A stretch of 64,000 nt of DNA from Roseihalotalea indica (GTDB taxonomy: Bacteria; Bacteroidota; Bacteroidia; Cytophagales; Cyclobacteriaceae), in contig NZ_JAINFL010000016.1 in assembly GCF_022458895.1 (NCBI RefSeq), forward strand, positions 68,440 through 132,439, written 5' to 3'. The notes beneath the pieces were generated by a model, which was not told the DNA's origin, did not search any database, and worked only from the letters and a program-made list of their open reading frames with translations. The translations under genes were made by a program, and so were the position numbers. Within the stretch, counting starts at the first letter, position 1, and every line of letters starts with the position of its first letter. Positions 37,658 through 46,920 of this stretch are shown in pieces.

Positions 37658-40246
37658 ATGTGGGTCAGCTTGCTGCTGGGAGTAGTTTTCACCCAGGCGG
37701 CTCTTGGTCAGGATAGTTTGAAATCCGGACTGCGTTTTTCATCGCATGAGGTAATTAAGGATTTGCGCACCTCGATGAACCTGACTCCCGAAGAACCGAT
37801 GCTCTTCCCTCAGGGGTTCTCGTTAGCGTTTGATGTAAATTTTCGCCCCGGTGATGGGCACTATGGCAACATTTTCCGGGTCATTGGCAACGATCAGGTG
37901 AATATTGATTTTGTCTCCAATCTGGCTTCCCCCTCCTCTAATTTTTGGCTGGTACTCAAAGATCAGATTCTGTTTTCTTATACCTGGAATGATATTCCGG
38001 AAGGGGAGTTTGGGGAATGGATGAAAATAAAAATAGGAGTGGACACTGAGCGGGGAATTATTTCGGCATCGCTGAATGGCAACTATCAGGAGAAAAAAGT
38101 AACCGATATACAGGAGCTGCACGAATTCCGCATTCAGTTCGGTATATGCAAATATAAATCGTTCCTCAACAGCGACGTGAGCCCTATGACGCTGAAAGAG
38201 CTACAGGTTTTTAATAGTCAGGGGGAGTTATTCCGACACTGGAAACTGGCGAAACATGCCCAACAGAGAGTATACGATGAGGTAACCTACGCTGAAGCTG
38301 AGGTCCAGAACCCCAATTGGGAGATTGATTCTCACATCCACTGGAAAAGCCGGAACCAGTTTCAATTCACCAATCTGCTGGGAGTTGTCAAAGACGAGCA
38401 GCACGGCCAGGTATACTTTGTGGACGACCGCTTTGTATATCGTTATACAGTGGATAGTGCTCGGGTGGATACCCTGGTAGTAGCGGGCGGTCAGCCATTT
38501 AGCTGTCAGGGCAACCAGATGATCTACCATCCATATCTTAATGAGATATGGTCGTATAACTTTGACCATACCCAGCTAAGCCGATTTAGTTTTCAGACCA
38601 ACACCTGGTCGTTGAACGAGCCCGAATGTGCCGAACCTGACCTCTGGCACCATAACCGGTGGATTTCGCCTCAGGACTCTTCACTCGTCACTTTTGGCGG
38701 ATACGGGCATTATACCTATAAAAGCACCATTCACCGGCTGAATGTTGAGGGATGGAAGCCTGACTCAGCCCATCTTCAGCAGGAGATTCCACCCCGTTAC
38801 CTAAGTGCTGCCGGTTGGCTGGGTAATCATCACATGCTAATCTTTGGCGGTTATGGCAGCAAATCCGGTCGGCAGGAAGTAGCGCCTCAGTTTTATGGCG
38901 ACCTGTACCAACTGGATACGCGAAATAATGCAGTAGAGAAATTATGGGAAATGGATGCTTCCGAACCACCTTTTGTACCTTGTGAGTATCTGTTGCCCGA
39001 TGAAACCGGCAGCAGCTTCTATACTTTATTATACAACAGCACTAACTTTGAAACCTCTCTGCACCTGGCAAAATTTGGGATTGCCACACCCGAAAAGCGG
39101 GTTTTTGCCGATTCAATTCCGTATAAGTTCCTGGATACTAATTCCTGGGCCACTTTTTTCCTGAAACCACAACCGGCTGAACTAATTGCTTTAACCGTGC
39201 ATGATTCGGAAGTGCAGGTACATTCGTTAGCCTACCCACCGCTGTTTAAAGAAGAAGTATATCAGGAAGAGCCCCCCCAGCAGGCCGGTGCTCCATACTG
39301 GTTAATTCTGTTATTACTTTCCGGCGCAGGAGTTACCGGCTATATGCTGTTCCGCAAGCGGCGGCGTAGATCCACTGTGGCTGAAACCGTAGCGGCATCG
39401 GCTCCGCAAAAAGAAATTATTACAGAGCCAGATCATCTTCTGCCGGAACCACCGACTACCCCAGTACATAAAAAGTCAGCTATTTACTTAGTGGGCGGTT
39501 TTCAGGTGTTTGACCAGGAAGGAGAAGATATTACGACCGATTTTACCCCTACGCTTAAGCAGTTATTTTTGCTCATTCTACTCACCGCTCTTAAGAATGA
39601 GAAGGGAATAGTATCCTCGCAATTAAAAGACACACTTTGGTTTGATAAATCAGCGACCAGTGCCCGTAACAACCTGAATGTGAATATGAGTAAGCTGCGT
39701 GGTATTCTAGACCGGGTAGGTCATATGGAACTGCAGCACGATCATACATATTGGAATATTACGTTGGGTCCGGAAGTCTACTGTGACTATCAATGTTCCC
39801 GAACACTTATGCGCCAACTAAACTCTGCCGATAGCCTAACACCCCCTCAGATTTCCCAACTGATTGAGATAGCCTCCCGAGGAGATTTATGCCCAGGATT
39901 GCAACTGGAATGGATGGATAGTTTCAAGGCTGACTTTGCTAACGATATTACCGATGCTTTATCGTCGTTGCCGCAACGAAAACCAGACATCAATGACGAC
40001 CATCATCTACTACTGAATATTGCGGAATGTATGCTGAAGTTTGATACACTCAATGAGGATGCCATCGCCATGAAATGTTCTGCGCTTTACTCACTGGGAA
40101 AAAAAGGGCTAGCCAAACATTCGTATGATATGTTTAGCAAAGAATACAAACAGGTGCTCGGGGAAAACTACCCTGTTTCCTTCAATGAACTTCTCCATTC
40201 TTTATACTCACATACGTCGGCTCCTTTGGGTCCGAACCGGGGATGA
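37658..40246 (+). CDS. membrane-tethered SARP-like transcription regulator with extracellular sensor domain
   Basis: I do not know a named gene. The 862-residue protein has a signal peptide, then a LamG/concanavalin-like beta domain (about residues 40-190). A beta-propeller with kelch-like repeats (GGYGHYTYKS, IFGGYGSKSGR) follows up to about 520. One membrane segment (near 545-565) is followed by a basic stop-transfer RKRRRR. The cytoplasmic C-terminus (from about 607) begins YLVGGFQVFDQEGEDI and resembles a SARP/BTAD-type winged helix plus helical repeats. A sensor outside and DNA-binding inside suggests direct signal reading. I chose ATG 37658; TTG at 37631 or 37643 is possible. It diverges from GH92 and may control that locus. 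Confidence 0.72.
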   Translation: MWVSLLLGVVFTQAALGQDSLKSGLRFSSHEVIKDLRTSMNLTPEEPMLFPQGFSLAFDVNFRPGDGHYGNIFRVIGNDQVNIDFVSNLASPSSNFWLVLKDQILFSYTWNDIPEGEFGEWMKIKIGVDTERGIISASLNGNYQEKKVTDIQELHEFRIQFGICKYKSFLNSDVSPMTLKELQVFNSQGELFRHWKLAKHAQQRVYDEVTYAEAEVQNPNWEIDSHIHWKSRNQFQFTNLLGVVKDEQHGQVYFVDDRFVYRYTVDSARVDTLVVAGGQPFSCQGNQMIYHPYLNEIWSYNFDHTQLSRFSFQTNTWSLNEPECAEPDLWHHNRWISPQDSSLVTFGGYGHYTYKSTIHRLNVEGWKPDSAHLQQEIPPRYLSAAGWLGNHHMLIFGGYGSKSGRQEVAPQFYGDLYQLDTRNNAVEKLWEMDASEPPFVPCEYLLPDETGSSFYTLLYNSTNFETSLHLAKFGIATPEKRVFADSIPYKFLDTNSWATFFLKPQPAELIALTVHDSEVQVHSLAYPPLFKEEVYQEEPPQQAGAPYWLILLLLSGAGVTGYMLFRKRRRRSTVAETVAASAPQKEIITEPDHLLPEPPTTPVHKKSAIYLVGGFQVFDQEGEDITTDFTPTLKQLFLLILLTALKNEKGIVSSQLKDTLWFDKSATSARNNLNVNMSKLRGILDRVGHMELQHDHTYWNITLGPEVYCDYQCSRTLMRQLNSADSLTPPQISQLIEIASRGDLCPGLQLEWMDSFKADFANDITDALSSLPQRKPDINDDHHLLLNIAECMLKFDTLNEDAIAMKCSALYSLGKKGLAKHSYDMFSKEYKQVLGENYPVSFNELLHSLYSHTSAPLGPNRG

Positions 40247-40501
40247 GGCTAATCTACCGAATATAGAGGAAAGACACTGTGTATTAGCAAACAAAGCTAC
40301 TTTTCAACGGCAACAAAAGGTGCTAAAGAAGAACTCTATCCTAGAGACCTTCTTCAACACTGATGATAGGATTGGGTGTATTTAGTCGATAATTGGATAT
40401 ACCGAAAGTAATCCCTTCTGTTTGCGCACCCCCTCTAGTAACTTGAGCGCTGCGATATATTGTTTTTTTGCAAAAAATGTTTTTATCAAGCTGCCCTGAT
40501 G

Positions 40502-40634
40502 AATAGACTTTATTACGGTTGATTTTGCAATCAATTTCTATCTCGTTCAGAGTCACCGGGCGCCGGCCGCTCGAAGAGGACTTTGAGTAGGGCGAAACAT
40601 CACATACAAAATCAACCGTAATAATCTTTAATAA
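40502..40634. repeat. MITE-like inverted-repeat element, copy 1
   Basis: An 18-bp perfect inverted repeat (40510-40527 against 40607-40624) bounds about 80 bp. The left outer end AATAGACTTTATTACGGTT (40502-40520) is repeated in reverse complement at the right end of copy 2 (53285-53303). Both copies also share internal blocks (ACTCARAGTCCTCT and GTGACTCTGA) in matching order. It has no coding capacity. The whole 40247-40751 gap between the regulator and the catalase otherwise shows no gene. Confidence 0.7.
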
Positions 40635-40751
40635 AAGCTTTCCAAAGAAAGCAAAAGAACAAACAAAAAAGGGCATGGCTAGTAGTCATATTATTATAAT
40701 CCTGGAGTACGACTATATTTTTTTATCCAATAATTTTTTAACTCTAACCTC

Positions 40752-42854
40752 ATGACAAACTCTAATTCAGATCCACAAAAAGCTACGTTTTCGGACCAGC
40801 AGGTACAGCAAGGAAATGGAGGGGAAACCCACCAAACCACTGATGGCGACAACAAGATGACCACTCAGCAGGGTGCGCCCATTCGCGACGATCAGAATTC
40901 CTTAAAAGCAGGCCACCGAGGACCTACCTTACTCGAAGATCATATACTACGAGAAAAAATCTTTCACTTTGACCATGAGCGTATTCCGGAACGCGTAGTA
41001 CACGCGCGGGGCTACGGTGCTCACGGTTTTTTTGAGACCTACGAATCTCTATCGGATATTACTTCGGCTGATATTTTCCAACGGAAGGGCGAAAAGACCC
41101 CGGCATTTGTCCGTTTCTCTACCGTAGCCGGAAATAAAGGGTCATTTGACCTGGCGCGCGATGTTCGGGGCTTTGCCGTAAAACTTTATACCAAGCAAGG
41201 TAACTGGGATATTGTGGGTAATAATATTCCTGTATTCTTCATTCAGGATGCCATCAAATTTCCAGACCTTATCCACTCGGTAAAACAGGAACCCGACCGT
41301 GGCTTTCCACAGGCGCAGTCAGCACACGATAATTTCTGGGACTTTGCTTCTCTTATGCCGGAAAGCACGCACATGCTCATGTGGGTGATGTCTGACCGGG
41401 CCATTCCTCGTTCATTCCGCTTTATGGAAGGTTTCGGCGTACACACTTTCCGACTGGTTAATGCCGAAGGCAAATCTACTTTTGTAAAATTCCACTGGAA
41501 GCCTAAGCTCGGTATGCAATCGGTCGTTTGGAATGAAGCCGTAAAAATTAACGGGGCTGATCCGGATTTCCACCGAAAAGATCTGTGGACCAATATTGAA
41601 GAAGGTAACTACCCCGAGTGGGAATTGGGACTGCAATTATTTGATGAAGACTTTGCGGAGAAATTCGATTTTGACGTATTAGATGCTACCAAATTAATTC
41701 CAGAAGAGATTTTGCCTATCCGTAAAGTGGGGCGACTGGTGCTTGACCGTAACGTGGATAATTTCTTTGCCGAAACCGAACAGGTAGCTTTCTGCACCCA
41801 GAATATCGTTCCGGGTATTGACTTCACCAATGACCCGCTGTTGCAAGGTCGTAACTTCTCTTATCTTGATACTCAGTTAAAACGATTGGGTAGCCCGAAC
41901 TTTACACATATTCCAATCAATGCTCCCAAATGCCCGTTTGCCCACTTCCAGCAAGACGGACACATGGCCATGCATAACCCGAAGGGTCGAGTGAATTATG
42001 AACCCAATTCCTGGAGTGATAATGGTCCTCAAGAGACCCCCAAAGGGTTTAAAAGCTATCCGGAGGAGGTTGAAGGACCCAAACTGCGCATCCGGTCAGA
42101 AAGCTTTGCAGATCATTACTCACAAGCCCGGCAGTTTTACATCAGCCAGACCAAAACCGAGCAGAACCATATTGCCAATGCTTTCACATTTGAGCTTAGT
42201 ATGGTGAAGCGAGAGGCAATTCGCCTCAGAATGGTCTCACACTTATTGAATGTTGATGAAGATCTGGCAAAAAAAGTAGCCACCAATTTAGGCTTGAAAG
42301 AAATGCCTAAGGCAGCTGATGCCGCTAAACCTACAATGATGGATCTTAAGGAATCGCCTGCGTTGAGCATTGTAAAAAACAATCCTAAGACGCTAAAGGG
42401 GCGTAAAGTAGGTATACTGGTTACTGATGGAACCGATGCTGAGTTATTAAGTGCCCTGAAAAACAACATTACTCAGGCTGGTGGCATGGTAGCGATTGTC
42501 GCACCCGATATCAGCGGCGTAACGTTAAGCGACAACAGTCACATGGAAGCTGACTTTATCATTGCCGGCGGTCCATCCGTACTGTTTGATGCCGTAGCTG
42601 TTCTTGTTTCTGATAAAGGAAAAGACAAACTGGTTAAGAACCCGGCAGCTCGGGATTTCGTAGCGGATGCTTTCGCCCACCGAAAGTATATTGGCTACAC
42701 CCAGGCCTCTATGGCGTTGCTGGAAAAAGCGGGTATCGCTGAATCATTGGATGAAGCATGTATTTCGCTAAGCTCAGCCAGTGATGTTAAGAAATTTCTG
42801 GATCAGGCAACTGCATTGCGTTTTTGGAAAAGAGAAGAAATGCTAGAGATGTAA
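40752..42854 (+). CDS. katE: large-subunit (clade 2) catalase
   Basis: This heme catalase breaks down hydrogen peroxide. The 700-residue length and a C-terminal flavodoxin/class I glutaminase-like domain ([17 protein letters not shown] near 552) identify the large-subunit type of E. coli HPII. The N-terminal extension is hydrophilic. The catalytic His lies in [15 protein letters not shown] near residue 76. The Asn of the active site is in the FVRFSTV to [14 protein letters not shown] region, and the heme-ligand Tyr is in [14 protein letters not shown] near 375. Neighbours do not suggest an operon. An A/T-rich stretch before the start could contain the promoter, but I cannot define it. Confidence 0.95.
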   Translation: MTNSNSDPQKATFSDQQVQQGNGGETHQTTDGDNKMTTQQGAPIRDDQNSLKAGHRGPTLLEDHILREKIFHFDHERIPERVVHARGYGAHGFFETYESLSDITSADIFQRKGEKTPAFVRFSTVAGNKGSFDLARDVRGFAVKLYTKQGNWDIVGNNIPVFFIQDAIKFPDLIHSVKQEPDRGFPQAQSAHDNFWDFASLMPESTHMLMWVMSDRAIPRSFRFMEGFGVHTFRLVNAEGKSTFVKFHWKPKLGMQSVVWNEAVKINGADPDFHRKDLWTNIEEGNYPEWELGLQLFDEDFAEKFDFDVLDATKLIPEEILPIRKVGRLVLDRNVDNFFAETEQVAFCTQNIVPGIDFTNDPLLQGRNFSYLDTQLKRLGSPNFTHIPINAPKCPFAHFQQDGHMAMHNPKGRVNYEPNSWSDNGPQETPKGFKSYPEEVEGPKLRIRSESFADHYSQARQFYISQTKTEQNHIANAFTFELSMVKREAIRLRMVSHLLNVDEDLAKKVATNLGLKEMPKAADAAKPTMMDLKESPALSIVKNNPKTLKGRKVGILVTDGTDAELLSALKNNITQAGGMVAIVAPDISGVTLSDNSHMEADFIIAGGPSVLFDAVAVLVSDKGKDKLVKNPAARDFVADAFAHRKYIGYTQASMALLEKAGIAESLDEACISLSSASDVKKFLDQATALRFWKREEMLEM

Positions 42855-42885
42855 GCTTGTATTCTATATAGTGCCATAATAAATG

Positions 42886-42999
42886 CAGAATGCCAGATCA
42901 GACGTTAATGAATCTGGCTACAGTCAAAGTTTGCTTTAAAGTAACACTGAGGAGTAAATGTAGCCTAGCGTGATTCATAGTCTGTAGTCTGGCATTCTG
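42886..42999. repeat. ~114-bp imperfect long-hairpin element after katE
   Basis: CAGAATGCCAGA (42886-42897) is exactly complementary to TCTGGCATTCTG (42988-42999). Inside, ATGAATC...GGCTACA on the left matches, in reverse complement, the right-hand TAGCC...TGATTCAT block with a short insertion. The whole can fold as one long interrupted hairpin. It may be a MITE-like or REP-like element, or a long terminator for katE. It is unrelated in sequence to the copies at 40502 and 53166. Confidence 0.55.
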
Positions 43000-43119
43000 T
43001 CTTATACAAACTTTTTAAACATTTCATTGGCGTATAATCCGCCGCTTGGCAGGTAAGAGTAGCTAAGTAGCAGATTATAATTTTACCCATCAGCCAATGA
43101 ACCCTTAGTTTCAAACTTT

Positions 43120-44493
43120 TTGACTTACTTTCATTGCGATACATTTGTGCACTCCGACTTATATAAAACCCCACCCGTCAATAGCCTACGAATCTCTGTT
43201 ATTGTACCTGCTAAGAACGAAGAAGCAAATATCTGGTCTACCCTTCAGGCCCTATACTATCAGATAGATACCCAAGGGCAGCCCATTAACAAACAATCGT
43301 ATGAGGTGTTGGTACTGGCTAATAATTGTACTGACGCTACTGCAGCCACCGCCCGACAGTTTGCTCTGGCGCACCCTGATATGTCTATACATGTTGCCGA
43401 AGAATTTTTACCGCCCGAGCAAGCTAATATTGGCTACGTACGCCGTTTGCTGATGGACGAAGCTTACCATCGGTTAACTACGTTAGGCAAGCATCAAGGA
43501 ATTATTGCTTCTACTGACGGAGATACCATAGTTGGCTCCACCTGGGTTTATCACACTATACAGGCCATTGAGCAAGGTGCTGATGCGGTTGGGGGGCGCA
43601 TTATCACTCCGGCCCATCAAAGCGATTACCGCCTTTATTACCTTCAGGACGTAATGTACCGTCATTTGCAGGCGCGGCTAGGGTCACTCATTGATCCGGA
43701 CCCGGCTGACCCATGGCCTCGTCATTTTCAAAACTTCGGTCCCAGCCTGGCAGTTACCTGTGCCATGTATGATCGGGCCGGCAGGCTTCCGGTAGTTCCT
43801 TATCTGGAGGATGTTTCATTCTATGAGGCCCTGCGGCGTCATGATGCCCGAATCCGGCATTGCCCTAAGGTGCAGGTAGTCACATCTTCCCGAATAGAAG
43901 GGCGGGTAACCTTTGGGTTTTCCAAGCAACTAGAAGAATGGGCGGCTATGAAGCGAAACGGTCGACTGTTTCAAGTACCCTGTGCTGATGCATGGAAATT
44001 CAGGTTTCAACTACAAAAGCAACTTCGTACGGCCTGGCAAACCGGGCTTTATCTGAACTTAGAGCAGATAGCTCGGCAAACGGGCGCCCCGGTTCATCAC
44101 TTTTATAATACCATGATAAACGCGTCTTACTTTGGTGGATTTCTGCAACACGTTATGGGTTCAGAAGAAATGAAGGACTTCCTGAAGAACCGGTTTCCAG
44201 CGGCACCCATTTCTCAGGCTATTGCTCAGTTACGTAGTATTATTAAATATTATGAAAAAACTTCTTTCACTGAGAAAGACCACCCTATTGAGCTTCCCAT
44301 AAATCTAGCCGGTACTGCTCTGCCCGTTGATGATAAATATGCTTTAGGCGATGACCAGACTCGGCAAACTTATGAAATGCCTCGTGCACTTCATCTCCCG
44401 TCAAAGGATAATCATCGACAAAGGGAGTCCAGTGCACCAGTAATAGATGCCCACCTGGAGACAGAGCATGAAGGATTTGCTGCTGGGCTTTAA
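43120..44493 (+). CDS. family 2 glycosyltransferase (uncertain start and 3' end)
   Basis: A GT-A fold glycosyltransferase with SVIVPAKNEEANIWSTLQAL near residue 27, TDGDTIVGSTWV near 133 as the DxD-type region, and a late EDVSFYEALRRHDARI. The start is unclear: TTG at 43120 and GTG at 43147 are the only in-frame options. A good TTTG-N17-TACATTTG promoter-like motif (43119-43147) overlaps them. The last roughly 70 codons (44285-44493) run antisense to the end of the opposite methyltransferase gene. That tail is low in conservation signals and may be read-through past a lost stop. It pairs with the NodS-like, PIG-L and acyl-CoA dehydrogenase genes in a conserved-looking module. Confidence 0.8.
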   Translation: MTYFHCDTFVHSDLYKTPPVNSLRISVIVPAKNEEANIWSTLQALYYQIDTQGQPINKQSYEVLVLANNCTDATAATARQFALAHPDMSIHVAEEFLPPEQANIGYVRRLLMDEAYHRLTTLGKHQGIIASTDGDTIVGSTWVYHTIQAIEQGADAVGGRIITPAHQSDYRLYYLQDVMYRHLQARLGSLIDPDPADPWPRHFQNFGPSLAVTCAMYDRAGRLPVVPYLEDVSFYEALRRHDARIRHCPKVQVVTSSRIEGRVTFGFSKQLEEWAAMKRNGRLFQVPCADAWKFRFQLQKQLRTAWQTGLYLNLEQIARQTGAPVHHFYNTMINASYFGGFLQHVMGSEEMKDFLKNRFPAAPISQAIAQLRSIIKYYEKTSFTEKDHPIELPINLAGTALPVDDKYALGDDQTRQTYEMPRALHLPSKDNHRQRESSAPVIDAHLETEHEGFAAGL

Positions 44494-44872
44494 CCAGATC
44501 GTCCGGCGACCAGTAATAGCCTACTTCGGAAACCAGAATGAGGTCAAAAGGCCCTTCTGGAAACTCGGCAGGAACACTCATACTTTTCAATTGCACATGA
44601 GGCTGATCTTTGAGCCTTTCACGAGCTTTTTGTAATGGCACCTCACTGGCATCTACTGAAAGTAACTGACGACATCTTTGTGCGAGTCGCTGGGTTAACA
44701 CTCCAATAGAACATCCGATCTCAAAGGCATTGTCATACACCGGCCGGGGTAATGCCTTTAGTGTTTCGGTGTACTTCTCCCGTTCGTAATCGCTACCCTC
44801 AAAATTCCAGGGGTCTTCATTGCTTTGATATAACTCATCAAAATACGTTGCTGGTAGTGATTCTTTAGGCAT
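44285..44872 (-). CDS. NodS-like SAM-dependent methyltransferase
   Basis: A 195-residue class I methyltransferase resembling the NodS family (N-methylation of sugar intermediates in nodulation factors). I chose ATG 44872, which overlaps the PIG-L stop by eight bases; an upstream start would add 27 residues running antisense to nothing recognisable. It has YFDELYQSNEDPWNF near the start, motif I FEIGCSIGVLTQRLA near 47 and GPFDLILVSEVGYYW near 107. The NodS-type ending VHWTPFVDDYPLTGDEVHE follows near 150. The natural partner of a deacetylase is an amino-sugar methyltransferase, which fits. Its 3' end overlaps the GT2 reading frame by 209 bp. Confidence 0.85.
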   Translation of the reverse strand: MPKESLPATYFDELYQSNEDPWNFEGSDYEREKYTETLKALPRPVYDNAFEIGCSIGVLTQRLAQRCRQLLSVDASEVPLQKARERLKDQPHVQLKSMSVPAEFPEGPFDLILVSEVGYYWSPDDLVKAQQQILHALSPGGHLLLVHWTPFVDDYPLTGDEVHEAFHKFAESGHRLKHIYHQRAEQYRLDLWEAQ

Positions 44873-45644
44873 GCTCCAGGTAAATTTCGTAAGGTAAATT
44901 AAAATGAGCCAGTACTTCCGGGGTAAGAATAAACCCTTCCGGGTCATCGTCAATTAAGCGGGTTGTTTGAGAAACATGGGCGGCAATGGCTTTCTGCTTG
45001 CGGTGTAGCACATCCTGAATGGATAGTCGCCATAGTGCGCCATCTTCGGGGCGAGGGATGTCATCTGCCTCAGCTAGTTCCCATACCCAGATCGGATATT
45101 CCAGCCAGCGCAACGGTTGATCCCACCGGGCGACTGCTTCCTTAGTCAATTCCCAGCTTGCCCGATGATCACAGTGAGGATCTCGCCGCCAGGGCACCAG
45201 CACCGTTTGCGGTTCTATCTGCTGCACTAGTCGATATACTTTAGCTACCCCCTCTACAAAGCTTGAAGATTTATGATCCGGAACTTTAGTGTCGGGCAGG
45301 CGAAGGAACGTAGCGTGAGCTTCGTCCACTCCTAACTCAGATAAAGCATCCAGGGCCTCCTTCTCCCGTAAAGCTCGCCGGATTTTGGCAGGGTACTTTT
45401 TAGAGTTAGGATGCGACATGGTGCCGTCACTAATAAAGAGCACATACACAGGTATATTTCGCTTTCGGAGGGCTGCAATTGCACCGCCACACCCCAAAGA
45501 CTCATCGTCAGGGTGAGGAGCAATGATCAGGGTAGTACCCCACTGCCCTACCGTATCAATAGGCCTTAAAGGGGCCTGAGCGAATAAGGCATCAGGACTG
45601 ACTTGACCAGAGAGCATGGGCAGCATCTGTTTTTGTTCCAACAT
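44865..45644 (-). CDS. PIG-L family deacetylase (N-acetylglucosaminyl-type)
   Basis: A 259-residue zinc-dependent deacetylase of the LmbE/PIG-L family, which removes N-acetyl groups from sugars or related small molecules. The metal-binding and catalytic signature APHPDDES lies near residues 42-49. A second metal-binding piece, DPHCDHRASW, is near 158. Other family segments are VYVLFISDGTMSHP and RREKEALDALSELG-like. Its start overlaps the acyl-CoA dehydrogenase stop by about 50 bp; internal Met codons at 45626 or 45617 would shorten that overlap. It stands in a GT2-methyltransferase-deacetylase-dehydrogenase group that I do not know a product for. Confidence 0.88.
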   Translation of the reverse strand: MLEQKQMLPMLSGQVSPDALFAQAPLRPIDTVGQWGTTLIIAPHPDDESLGCGGAIAALRKRNIPVYVLFISDGTMSHPNSKKYPAKIRRALREKEALDALSELGVDEAHATFLRLPDTKVPDHKSSSFVEGVAKVYRLVQQIEPQTVLVPWRRDPHCDHRASWELTKEAVARWDQPLRWLEYPIWVWELAEADDIPRPEDGALWRLSIQDVLHRKQKAIAAHVSQTTRLIDDDPEGFILTPEVLAHFNLPYEIYLEHA

Positions 45645-46749
45645 AATTACCTACCTGCGCTAATGCCTGGTCAGGTGCTGGTTGCCGTAAATAGGTGGTC
45701 AGATCGGCGTGTAGTAGGGCAAAAGGTTCAGGGTATAATAACCCTCGGGCTCCTACACAGCGTTCGGAAAGCCTCATCACTTCCAGACCGATTTTCTCTA
45801 TGGCTGAGCGGGTCATATTGGCATAATTAATTATCTGCTCATCTGAGTAATCACCATCAGCAAGCTTACCCGCGTTCTGTATCCACTGGTTTCCCGATTC
45901 AATCAAAATTGCCATCTCTCCGAATCGCATCTGCTGATAAGGATCATCGGTCCGCTGTAGCTTCTGAAGGTATTTCCGGGTAGCATCAAAAATTGCTTCA
46001 GCGCCACCTAGCTGCACTGCGGCAAAACGAACCGCTCCCCCACTAAAATACGGTTGCTGATGGTATTCATCAGGATTACCCAACAGGTTTTCCTCTTCCA
46101 ATATGATGTCAGTAAAATCTATTTTATGGCTCACCGACGCTTTCATGCCCAGAGGTTTCCAGAACGAAGCGTCTACGGGCAGGTCTTTCTGCTGCTCAAG
46201 AGGTACCACACACATCTGCCATCCCAGATCTTCACCCGTTTCGCTTATCAGCTGCCCGGTCACGATGGGGCGAGTAACCCACTGGGCACCCGAACAAAAG
46301 GTTTTAGCTCCTTTTAACTGGTATTCGCCGTGTCCAAGTGATTGAATCTTAATTCCATCCTGAGCCTGGGTGTTCCAAACTCCGAAAATATGCTGCTCGG
46401 TATCATCATACCAACGCTCCTTCTGAGTAGGATTTCCGAACAGATGAATCAGGTATAATGCGTTGATATGGCCTTCGTAAATACGGCCAACCGATAAGTT
46501 ACCTTTCCCAATAAGTTTTAACAAGTGGAGCAACTCAGCTGTGACTTTACTTTGAAAATCCAGGGGTTGTCCGGGCAATGTAGTGTTCAGTAAACCCTGC
46601 TCACGCAGAGCATCAAATTCCTGATGAGGAAACTGATCCTCAGCTTGATAATCCTGATGCTGTCGCATGGTATCAAACTGCTCGGCTAAATAAGCGGCAT
46701 TTTGCAGCGCATCGCTTGTAGAGGCGGAGGGCAGCAGTTGCGTAGTCAT
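45592..46749 (-). CDS. acyl-CoA dehydrogenase-like flavoprotein
   Basis: A 385-residue protein of the acyl-CoA dehydrogenase fold. The flavin and substrate segments can be followed: TFCSGAQWVTRPIV in the beta domain (about residue 145), KPLGMKASVSHKIDF near 200, and the late helical RFAAVQLGGAEAIFDATRKYL near 245. It is shorter in its oligomerisation elements and more divergent than fatty-acid beta-oxidation enzymes, as in biosynthetic-cluster members. It is the first gene of the - strand group followed by PIG-L and NodS-like methyltransferase. The acyl group handled is unknown. Confidence 0.8.
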   Translation of the reverse strand: MTTQLLPSASTSDALQNAAYLAEQFDTMRQHQDYQAEDQFPHQEFDALREQGLLNTTLPGQPLDFQSKVTAELLHLLKLIGKGNLSVGRIYEGHINALYLIHLFGNPTQKERWYDDTEQHIFGVWNTQAQDGIKIQSLGHGEYQLKGAKTFCSGAQWVTRPIVTGQLISETGEDLGWQMCVVPLEQQKDLPVDASFWKPLGMKASVSHKIDFTDIILEEENLLGNPDEYHQQPYFSGGAVRFAAVQLGGAEAIFDATRKYLQKLQRTDDPYQQMRFGEMAILIESGNQWIQNAGKLADGDYSDEQIINYANMTRSAIEKIGLEVMRLSERCVGARGLLYPEPFALLHADLTTYLRQPAPDQALAQVGNYVGTKTDAAHALWSSQS

Positions 46750-46920
46750 ATATTCAGTTTAAAAAATGATTTCAAGTATTATCCTGCTATAAGCAAAAAA
46801 GAAAACGAGTTGTTCGCCTGAATACCTTTTTAGGTTTAAATTACTTTAGCTTTTTATCATCCAAGGCCTGACACGGCAGAAAAACACTATTATACCGGCG
46901 ATTTATGGGTTACAAAATCA

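Noticed and set aside
40341..40676. 111-codon frame on the - strand after the SARP-like gene
   Set aside because: It runs straight through the MITE-like element, so the frame is accidental.
42965..43174. 69-codon - strand frame before GT2
   Set aside because: Overlaps the long-hairpin element and the GT2 promoter-like motif; no homology pattern.
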